Source: Rhodoferax sp. (GTDB lineage: Bacteria > Pseudomonadota > Gammaproteobacteria > Burkholderiales > Burkholderiaceae_C). Taken from it: DNA of 11,926 bases. The notes beneath the pieces are model-generated. The model was not told where the DNA came from. It saw nothing but the letters and a program-made list of their open reading frames with translations, and did no database searches. This document shows positions 6,765 to 11,926 of the stretch, one piece after another (the stretch's first letter is position 1; every line of letters starts with the position of its first letter). Made by a program: the position numbers and the translations under genes. The stretch lies in assembly GCA_023231075.1 (NCBI GenBank), contig JALNWC010000043.1:1-11926 (forward strand), read 5' to 3'.

Positions 6765-7124
6765 ATGCCTCGCGTCAAACGTGGTGTAACGGCTCGCGCC
6801 CGCCATAAAAAAGTTTTAGCCCTTGCAAAAGGTTTCCGCGGTCGTCGTGGTAATGTCTTCCGGATCGCCAAAGAAGCGGTCATGAAGGCTGGGCAATATG
6901 CCTACCGTGACCGTCGTACCAAAAAACGTGTCTTCCGTCAGTTGTGGATTGCCCGTATCAATGCCGCTGCGCGTCAGTGTGGCATGACCTACAGCCAATT
7001 TGCCAACGGTCTGAAGAAAGCCAGTATCGAGATCGACCGCAAGGTTTTGTCTGATATTGCGATCCATGACATGGCCGCATTTGCTGGTATCGTGGAACAA
7101 GTCAAGGCCAAACTGGCTGCTTGA
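6765..7124 (+). CDS. rplT: 50S ribosomal protein L20
   Basis: A 119-residue basic protein with the L20 signature: MPRVKRGVTARARHKKVL at the start, an arginine-rich helix (GFRGRRGNVFRIAKE), YAYRDRRTKKR and the globular C-terminal part with RQCGMTYSQFANGL. L20 binds 23S rRNA early in 50S assembly and in several bacteria represses its own operon. AAGGAG (6752-6757) lies 7 nt before the ATG. It is directly behind rpmI and is followed by 119 nt of AT-rich DNA ending in a terminator-like hairpin before pheS, so rpmI-rplT may be partly separated from pheST at the RNA level. Confidence 0.98.
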   Translation: MPRVKRGVTARARHKKVLALAKGFRGRRGNVFRIAKEAVMKAGQYAYRDRRTKKRVFRQLWIARINAAARQCGMTYSQFANGLKKASIEIDRKVLSDIAIHDMAAFAGIVEQVKAKLAA

Positions 7125-7142
7125 GTTGCAATATTTGTAATT

Positions 7143-7203
7143 GTTGCTATTTAATTTATAGCCTTTTGCAATACTATGATAAGGGCTAGAGCTTGAAAAG
7201 GCG
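7143..7203. repeat. Possible dispersed Comamonadaceae-type repeat between rplT and pheS
   Basis: The segment holds GCTAT (7146-7150) and ATAGC (7158-7162) as an inverted repeat around TTAATTT, followed by TTTTGCAATACT and ATAAGGGCTAGAGCTTGAAAAGGC. This modular pattern (a GCTAT..ATAGC stem, a TTGC-rich middle and a GCTAGAGC..AAAAGGC end) resembles a short repeat I recall as scattered between genes of Comamonadaceae. Membership of a repeat family is from memory and not tested here; the inverted repeat itself is seen. Confidence 0.4.
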
Positions 7204-7215
7204 CTAGCCCTTTTT
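7181..7215 (+). terminator. Intrinsic terminator or attenuator between rplT and pheS
   Basis: AAGGGCTAG (7181-7189) pairs perfectly with CTAGCCCTT (7204-7212), a 9-bp stem around a 14-nt loop, with a T-run at 7211-7215. It lies 57 nt behind rplT and 29 nt before pheS. In E. coli pheST is controlled by attenuation through a Phe-rich leader peptide; no such peptide is visible here (the ATG at 7176 encodes only six residues, none Phe). It may therefore simply lower pheST expression relative to the ribosomal proteins. Confidence 0.75.
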
Positions 7216-7243
7216 CCTTGGATCAGAGCTTTTCTAAGTATTT

Positions 7244-8317
7244 ATGAACGACTTGACCGCTGTTGTTGAACAAGCCCGCGCCGCCTTCGCGCTGGCTCCT
7301 ACCCCTGCTGAACTTGAAAACAGCAAGGCCCTGTACCTGGGCAAAGCCGGTCGCATCACCGAGCTCATGAAAGGCCTCGCCGCCTTGCCGGTGGAAGAAA
7401 AGAAATTGCAGGGCGCCGCCATCAACCAGGCCAAGCAGGGCATCGAAGCCGCGCTCAACGCCCGCCGCCAGGCACTGGCCGACCGCGAGTTGCAGGCCCA
7501 ACTGCAGGCCGAAGCCCTTGACGTGAGCCTGCCCGGCCGCCAGCGTGGCAGCGGTGGCCTGCACCCGGTGTCGCTCACGCTGGAGCGCATCGAGGCCATC
7601 TTTGGCTCCATGGGTTTTGAAGTGGCGCAGGGCCCGGAGATCGAATCCGACTGGTTCAACTTCACCGCGCTCAACACCCCCGAAGACCACCCGGCGCGCT
7701 CCATGCACGACACCTTCTATGTCGAAGGCGGCAGCGACACCGCCCCCAATTTGCTGCGCACCCACACCAGCCCGATGCAGATCCGGCACGCGGTGCAGCA
7801 CGTCAAGCAGCACCGCCTGGCCCATGGCGGCGCCAATGACGGCACGCTTTACAGCGGCGACATGCCCGAAATTCGTGTGATTGCGCCCGGGCGCACCTAC
7901 CGCGTCGACAGCGACGCCACCCATTCGCCCATGTTCCACCAGTGCGAAGGCCTGTGGGTGGGCGAGGCCATCAGCTTCAAGGACCTGAAGTACGTCTTCA
8001 CCGATTTTTGCCGCACCTTCTTTGAAAACCCTGATCTGGTGCTGCGGTTCAGGCCGAGTTTTTTCCCGTTCACCGAGCCCAGTGCCGAAATTGACATCCA
8101 GTTCCCCAGCGGCCCGCTGGCCGGCCGTTGGCTCGAAGTCGCAGGGTCGGGTCAGGTCCACCCCAATGTGATTCGCAACATGGGCCTCGACCCCGAGCGC
8201 TACATCGGTTTTGCCTTCGGCATGGGCCCGGACCGCCTGACCATGCTGCGCTATGGCGTCAACGACTTGCGCCTGTTTTTCGACGGCGACATTCGCTTCT
8301 TGTCGCAGTTCCGTTGA
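7244..8317 (+). CDS. pheS: Phenylalanyl-tRNA synthetase alpha subunit
   Basis: PheS is the catalytic subunit of the alpha2-beta2 enzyme that charges tRNA-Phe. The 357-residue product is longer than E. coli PheS (327). An N-terminal coiled-coil arm (about 1-95) precedes the class II catalytic domain, with motif 1 around HPARSMHDTF, motif 2 around THSPMFHQCEGL, FRPSFFPFTEPSAE, and motif 3 in GFAFGMGPDRLTMLRYG near the end. Extra residues (about 182-206, between QIR and MPEIR) account for much of the added length; similar loops are recalled from Comamonadaceae. The start matches the E. coli N-terminus, but no clear Shine-Dalgarno sequence precedes it. A hairpin-terminator lies just upstream, and an 81-bp inverted-repeat element separates it from pheT, which usually follows closely. 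Confidence 0.98.
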   Translation: MNDLTAVVEQARAAFALAPTPAELENSKALYLGKAGRITELMKGLAALPVEEKKLQGAAINQAKQGIEAALNARRQALADRELQAQLQAEALDVSLPGRQRGSGGLHPVSLTLERIEAIFGSMGFEVAQGPEIESDWFNFTALNTPEDHPARSMHDTFYVEGGSDTAPNLLRTHTSPMQIRHAVQHVKQHRLAHGGANDGTLYSGDMPEIRVIAPGRTYRVDSDATHSPMFHQCEGLWVGEAISFKDLKYVFTDFCRTFFENPDLVLRFRPSFFPFTEPSAEIDIQFPSGPLAGRWLEVAGSGQVHPNVIRNMGLDPERYIGFAFGMGPDRLTMLRYGVNDLRLFFDGDIRFLSQFR

Positions 8318-8330
8318 GCCGCATCAGCCC

Positions 8331-8411
8331 CGTCATTGCGATGCGCAAGTGAAGCAATCCATCACCCCAGATGCCATGGATTGCCGCGTCGCTTTGCGCC
8401 TCGCAATGACG
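8331..8411. mobile_element. 81-bp inverted-repeat element (REP/MITE-like) between pheS and pheT
   Basis: The element begins CGTCATTGCGA (8331-8341) and ends with its exact reverse complement TCGCAATGACG (8401-8411). The arms continue with matching GCGCAA / TTGCGC, differ in the middle, and match again as GCAATCCAT (8354-8362) with ATGGATTGC (8376-8384) around a 13-nt loop, giving about 26 paired bases. It encodes nothing, sits wholly inside the 142-nt pheS-pheT gap, and has the CGTCATTGCGA..GCAATCC form that I recall as a dispersed palindromic repeat in many proteobacterial genomes. It has no transposase and would need one in trans. When transcribed it would form a long hairpin inside the pheST mRNA. 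Confidence 0.78.
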
Positions 8412-8459
8412 ACCTGCGTGGGCAAACCATGTTTAAGAGAATTATTTGATTGATCGACT

Positions 8460-10892
8460 ATGCAATTTCCTGAATCCTGGTTGCGTGAATTCTGTAACCC
8501 CCCTTTAAGCACCGCTGAACTCGCTGAGACCCTGACCATGGCCGGCCTGGAAGTCGAAGAACTCAAGCCGGTGGCGCCGCCGTTCAGTGGCATCGTGGTC
8601 GGCGAAATCAAGCAAGCCGCGCAGCACCCCAATGCCGATCGGCTGCGTGTTTGCCAGGTTGACGTGGGTCAGCCCGAGCTGCTCACCATTGTCTGTGGCG
8701 CGCCCAACGCCCGGGTTGGCATCAAGGTGCCCTGTGCCATGGTCGGGGCCGAATTGCCTCCGGGTGAAGATGGTCAGCCGTTCCTGATCAAGGTTGGCAA
8801 GCTGCGTGGTGTGGAGAGCTTCGGCATGCTGTGCTCGGCGCGCGAACTCAAGCTTTCTGAAGACCATGGTGGCCTGCTCGAACTGGCGGCTGAGGCCGTC
8901 GTGGGGCAAAACATTCGCGAGCATCTGCTGCTGGACGACACCCTGTTCACGCTCAAGCTCACGCCCAACCTGGCGCATTGCCTGAGCGTCTACGGCGTCG
9001 CGCGCGAAGTGTCCGCGCTCACCGGCGCAGCCCTGCAAACACCGGCTTTCCCCACGGCCCATTGCGCCCTCACGGATGTGTTACCGGTCAATGTCAGTGC
9101 GCCTGATTTGTGCGGTCGTTTTTCCGGCCGCATCATTCGCGGCGTCAACCCCCAGGCCGCCACGCCGGCCTGGATGGTCGACCGTCTGGCGCGTTGCGGC
9201 CAGCGCAGCGTGACCGCGCTGGTCGACATCTCCAATTACGTGATGTTTGAACTGGGTCGACCCTCGCACCTATTTGACCTCGACAAAATTCACGGCGGCC
9301 TCGACGTGCGCTGGGGCAGGGCGGGCGAGTCGCTCAAGCTGCTCAACGGCAGCACCGTCACGGTCGACGCCCAGGTGGGTGTGATCGCCGACAGGGTCCA
9401 GGTCGAATCCCTGGCCGGCATCATGGGCGGCGATGCCACCGCCGTGTCCGACGACACTGCCAACATCTATGTCGAAGCCGCCTTCTGGTGGCCCAAGGCC
9501 ATTGCCGGGCGCTCACGCCGCTTCAATTTTTCCACCGATGCCGGCCACCGTTTCGAGCGCGGCGTCGACCCCGAGCTCACCGTCGAGCACATCGAACGCA
9601 TCAGTCGGCTGGTGCTGGACATCTGCGGCACACCGGACACCGTCTGCGGCCCCATGGACGACCAGCAGGTCGCCATGCCCCAGCCTGCCAAGGTCACCCT
9701 GCGCGTGGCGCGTGCCGCCCGCGTGCTGGGCATGCCCCTGACCCAGGCGCAGTGCGTCAAGGCGCTCACCGGCCTGGGCCTGCCCGTGACCGAGGGGGAT
9801 GGTGTCATCGAAGTCACCGCGCCGTCCTACCGCTTCGACCTGCAAATCGAGGAAGACCTGATCGAGGAAGTGGCTCGCATGATCGGCTTCCATCATTTGC
9901 CGCAGACGCCGCCGCAAGCACCCATCACAGCCAAGCTTCGTCCTGAGGCCCGGCGCAGCCCGTTTGCGCTGCGCCGCACGCTCGCCGCTTTGGGCTACCA
10001 GGAAACCATCAACTTCAGCTTCTGTGACGAGCGCTGGGAGCATGAGCTGGCGGGCAACATGCAGCCCATCAAGCTGCTCAACCCCATTGCCAGCCAGATG
10101 AGCGTGATGCGCTCCAGCCTGCTGGGCTCGCTGCTGCAGGTGCTCAAGTTCAACCAGGACCGCAAGGCGCAGCGCGTGCGCGTCTTCGAGCTCGGTCGCG
10201 TGTTCCTGCGTGACGCCTCGGTGCTGAGTTCCGACACCACAGTGCAGGGCTTCGATCAGCCCATGCGTGTCGCCGGCGTGGCCATGGGTCCGGTCGACGC
10301 GCCCGAGTGGGGCTGCAAGGAACGCCCGGTTGATTTCTTTGATGTCAAGGGCGACCTCGAAGCCCTGTTTGCCCCGACCCGCCTGAGCTTCGAGCCCGCC
10401 CAGCACCCGGCCATGCACCCCGGGCGTTGCGCGCGCGTGCGGTGTGCGGGTGCGGCGGTCGGCTTTGTCGGTGAACTGCATCCCAAATGGCGCCAGTCCC
10501 ATGACCTGGTGCAGGCGCCCATCATGTTTGAAGTCGATCTGGATGCAGCCTTGGCTCGCCAGGTGCCGCGCTTCCAGGCCGTGCCGCGCTTCCAGGCGGT
10601 GGAGCGTGACATTGCCGTGCTGGTGGCCGAGTCGGTCACCCACAACGCCCTGATGCAAGCCATCTGGGCCGCGCCGTGCGCTGGCATTTTGCGCGATGCG
10701 GTGCTGTTCGACATCTACCGGCCCAAGCCCCAGGCGGTTGATACGCAAAACCTGGCGCCAGAGAAAAGCATGGCCATCCGTTTGACGCTCAACGCGCAAG
10801 ACGCAACGCTGTCGGAACAGCAAATCGAAGAAGCCGTGGCCGCCGTGCTCGCCACCTTGAGCGAAAAAGTTGCCGCGCGTCAGCGCGTGTAA
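8460..10892 (+). CDS. pheT: Phenylalanyl-tRNA synthetase beta subunit
   Basis: PheT is the large subunit of the tetrameric enzyme; it binds tRNA-Phe and hydrolyses mischarged Tyr-tRNA. The product has 810 residues (E. coli 795). Visible domains in order are an N-terminal part (MQFPESWLREF, TMAGLEVEEL), an EMAP-type tRNA-binding domain (about 40-150, QHPNADRLRVCQVDVG and IVCGAPNARVG), the B3/B4 editing domain (about 210-390, with DISNYVMFELGRPSHLFD), a B5 domain (about 405-480), the inactive class II core, and a C-terminal FDX-ACB anticodon-binding domain (about 715-808, starting ERDIAVLV). Residues 702-713 are a perfect VPRFQA doublet encoded by an 18-bp near-exact tandem repeat. The start agrees with family alignments; no good Shine-Dalgarno sequence is present. 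It lies 142 nt behind pheS and 38 nt before ihfA. Confidence 0.98.
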   Translation: MQFPESWLREFCNPPLSTAELAETLTMAGLEVEELKPVAPPFSGIVVGEIKQAAQHPNADRLRVCQVDVGQPELLTIVCGAPNARVGIKVPCAMVGAELPPGEDGQPFLIKVGKLRGVESFGMLCSARELKLSEDHGGLLELAAEAVVGQNIREHLLLDDTLFTLKLTPNLAHCLSVYGVAREVSALTGAALQTPAFPTAHCALTDVLPVNVSAPDLCGRFSGRIIRGVNPQAATPAWMVDRLARCGQRSVTALVDISNYVMFELGRPSHLFDLDKIHGGLDVRWGRAGESLKLLNGSTVTVDAQVGVIADRVQVESLAGIMGGDATAVSDDTANIYVEAAFWWPKAIAGRSRRFNFSTDAGHRFERGVDPELTVEHIERISRLVLDICGTPDTVCGPMDDQQVAMPQPAKVTLRVARAARVLGMPLTQAQCVKALTGLGLPVTEGDGVIEVTAPSYRFDLQIEEDLIEEVARMIGFHHLPQTPPQAPITAKLRPEARRSPFALRRTLAALGYQETINFSFCDERWEHELAGNMQPIKLLNPIASQMSVMRSSLLGSLLQVLKFNQDRKAQRVRVFELGRVFLRDASVLSSDTTVQGFDQPMRVAGVAMGPVDAPEWGCKERPVDFFDVKGDLEALFAPTRLSFEPAQHPAMHPGRCARVRCAGAAVGFVGELHPKWRQSHDLVQAPIMFEVDLDAALARQVPRFQAVPRFQAVERDIAVLVAESVTHNALMQAIWAAPCAGILRDAVLFDIYRPKPQAVDTQNLAPEKSMAIRLTLNAQDATLSEQQIEEAVAAVLATLSEKVAARQRV

Positions 10893-10930
10893 ACCGCTTG
10901 TCACCCCCTTAGCTACAGAGCGAGTCATCG

Positions 10931-11269
10931 ATGGACATTACCGTTGAAACATTGGAAACCCCGGCGCTCACCAAGGCGCAACTCGCCGAGCTGTTGTTTG
11001 AGCAGATCGGCTTGAACAAGCGCGAGTCCAAGGACATGGTCGATGCTTTTTTCGACCTGGTCTCCAACAGCCTGGTCGATGGCGACGACGTCAAGATCAC
11101 CGGCTTTGGCAACTTCCAGATCCGTACCAAATCACCGCGCCCCGGGCGCAACCCCCGCACCGGCGAGGCCATCCCGATCGCTGCGCGCCGGGTGGTCACT
11201 TTCCATGCCAGCCAGAAGCTCAAGGAGCAAATTCAGGCCGGCGCGTCGGCAAATCGGGCTCAGGTTTGA
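10931..11269 (+). CDS. ihfA: Integration host factor alpha subunit
   Basis: IHF-alpha forms a heterodimer with IHF-beta, binds DNA sequence-specifically in the minor groove and bends it sharply, aiding transcription, replication and recombination. The product has 112 residues. The HU/IHF fold is clear: ALTKAQLAELLFEQIGLNKRES, KITGFGNFQIR, the beta-arm PRPGRNPRTGE and ITARRVVTF-like AARRVVTFHASQKLK. The arm proline that intercalates between base pairs (E. coli P65) is P75 here, because the N-terminus is ten residues longer than in E. coli. The RxxRNP context supports alpha rather than HU. A purine-rich stretch (AGAGCGAG, about 10917-10924) precedes the ATG. Its place directly after pheT matches E. 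coli and many other proteobacteria; it probably shares the operon transcript. Confidence 0.96.
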   Translation: MDITVETLETPALTKAQLAELLFEQIGLNKRESKDMVDAFFDLVSNSLVDGDDVKITGFGNFQIRTKSPRPGRNPRTGEAIPIAARRVVTFHASQKLKEQIQAGASANRAQV

Positions 11270-11361
11270 TCCTTCGCAAGTCGTGTCCGGGTAAGTTGTC
11301 TTTACAGTATGGGCTCAGTTAGAGTACGCTTGCATTTTTGCAGCTTAGATTGTTGATTCGC

Positions 11362-11814
11362 ATGGAGAATTCGCTCCCCCCCATTCCCGCCAAACGCTAC
11401 TTCACCATCGGTGAAGTCGGCGAGTTGTGCGGCGTCAAACCGCATGTGCTGCGTTACTGGGAGCAGGAATTCACCCAATTGCGACCCATGAAACGCCGCG
11501 GTAACCGGCGCTATTACCAGCACCACGAAGTGCTGATGATCCGGCGCATTCGCGAATTGCTTTACGACCAGGGCTTCACCATCAGTGGTGCACGCAACAA
11601 AATGCAGGAACTGGTGCAGTCCGGGCGCGATAAACGCCAGTTGTCCTCCGACAACATGCCTGAAAGTGACGACGGCATCGACATGCACGACGCCCAAGCA
11701 GCCGGTTTTACCGAGCAGGACACGCTGCTCTCAGTTGACCTGTCGGATGACCCCTGGCGCCAGGTGCGCCATGAGCTTCACGAAATACGCGCCTTGCTGT
11801 CGCCCGCTCTCTGA
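11362..11814 (+). CDS. MerR-family transcriptional regulator, effector-less type, downstream of ihfA
   Basis: A 150-residue protein with an N-terminal MerR winged helix-turn-helix: YFTIGEVGELCGVKPHVLRYWEQEF (helix-turn-helix, residues about 12-36) followed by the wing and second helix pair (KRRGNRRYYQHHEVLMIRRIRELLYDQGFTISGARNKM). The C-terminal half is short, acidic and rich in D and E, with no recognisable metal or drug-binding domain and no cysteine cluster. MerR proteins bind between over-spaced promoter elements as dimers. A gene of this kind regularly follows ihfA in beta- and gammaproteobacteria; its target is not known to me. I chose ATG 11362; the frame is open to TTG 11338, but the family usually starts at M-E-x-x-LPPIPAKRY. 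No Shine-Dalgarno sequence is evident. The 92-nt gap after ihfA contains only a weak promoter-like pair (TTGTCT 11296-11301, TAGAGT 11320-11325). Confidence 0.92.
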   Translation: MENSLPPIPAKRYFTIGEVGELCGVKPHVLRYWEQEFTQLRPMKRRGNRRYYQHHEVLMIRRIRELLYDQGFTISGARNKMQELVQSGRDKRQLSSDNMPESDDGIDMHDAQAAGFTEQDTLLSVDLSDDPWRQVRHELHEIRALLSPAL

Positions 11815-11839
11815 AACAGGCCGGCTCTGTGGTTATAAT
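11811..11839 (+). promoter_or_regulatory. Promoter of tRNA-Pro
   Basis: A perfect -10 box TATAAT (11834-11839) lies 17 bp behind CTGAAA (11811-11816; 4 of 6 to the -35 consensus). The mature tRNA starts 10 nt after the -10 box, so the 5' leader would be only a few nucleotides. The -35 box overlaps the stop codon of the MerR gene. Confidence 0.7.
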
Positions 11840-11848
11840 TTAACGCTT

Positions 11849-11925
11849 CGGTGTGTGGCGCAGCCTGGTAGCGCACTTGCATGGGGTGCAAGGGGTCGAA
11901 GGTTCGAATCCTTTCACACCGACCA
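11849..11925 (+). tRNA. tRNA-Pro, anticodon GGG
   Basis: The 77-nt cloverleaf is complete. The acceptor stem CGGTGTG (11849-11855) pairs with CACACCG (11915-11921), followed by discriminator A and an encoded CCA (11923-11925). The D arm contains GCGCAGCCTGGTAGCGC. The anticodon stem CTTGC (11876-11880) / GCAAG (11888-11892) holds the loop ATGGGGT with anticodon GGG at 11883-11885, which reads CCC proline codons. The T arm contains GGTTCGAATCC. It strongly resembles E. coli tRNA-Pro(GGG), including the C1 start and A73. Confidence 0.97.
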
Positions 11926-11926
11926 A

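Noticed and set aside
7141..7196. Phe-rich leader peptide for pheST attenuation
   Set aside because: No start codon opens a frame with phenylalanine runs; ATG 7176 gives only six residues without Phe.
7223..8161. Antisense open frame (312 codons) opposite pheS
   Set aside because: Same reason: full overlap with a well-supported gene and no independent signals.
8253..8453. Small frames crossing the pheS-pheT gap
   Set aside because: They run through the inverted-repeat element and overlap the pheS end in another frame; no signature or ribosome site.
9513..10928. Long antisense open frame (471 codons) opposite pheT
   Set aside because: Shadow of pheT codon bias: histidine/glutamine/arginine-rich composition and no recognisable domain.
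11338..11361. MerR start at TTG 11338
   Set aside because: The eight added residues are not typical of the family and no Shine-Dalgarno sequence supports TTG over ATG 11362.

Overview
The window looks like a chromosomal segment of a betaproteobacterium, most likely Burkholderiales/Comamonadaceae (Rhodoferax- or Polaromonas-like). This rests on high GC in the coding regions, protein signatures recalled from that family (PheS with an extra loop before the MPEIR segment, IF3 beginning xATEYRDRR, a small MerR protein beginning near LPPIPAKRYF), and two intergenic repeats that resemble dispersed repeats of such genomes. Placement below order is inference from memory, not a database result.

Region 1 (1-2060) is catabolic: the 3' part of an aldehyde dehydrogenase gene of the gamma-glutamyl-aminoaldehyde type, then a type III (GlnT-like) glutamine synthetase gene that carries an in-frame TGA at codon 317 of 446. 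The reading frame resumes unchanged after the stop, so this is a point nonsense mutation or a base-call error, not a decayed fragment. The pair suggests a gamma-glutamylated amine or polyamine pathway. Region 2 (2061-3700) is a stand-alone isocitrate lyase gene (aceA). It has a 258-bp AT-rich upstream region with two copies of a 17-bp palindrome-bearing repeat 30 bp apart, and a strong intrinsic terminator behind it.

Region 3 (about 3700-11814) is the classic translation operon thrS-infC-rpmI-rplT-pheS-pheT-ihfA, followed by a small MerR-family regulator, all on the + strand. Gene order and protein content are conventional; the interest is in the gaps. A perfect hairpin with a U-run lies 23 nt before thrS. 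infC very probably begins with the rare start codon AUC. Three tandem mini-hairpins occupy the infC-rpmI leader, where L20 feedback acts in other bacteria. A terminator-like element precedes pheS, and an 81-bp inverted-repeat element has inserted between pheS and pheT. Region 4 (11811-11925) is a complete tRNA-Pro(GGG) gene with a consensus -10 box; its promoter overlaps the 3' end of the MerR gene.

I found no CRISPR array, phage, toxin-antitoxin, insertion sequence with a transposase, or other clearly new multi-gene system. The observations worth a second look are cis-regulatory and repeat structures, plus the interrupted glutamine synthetase. No stretch longer than 300 bp lacks a gene.
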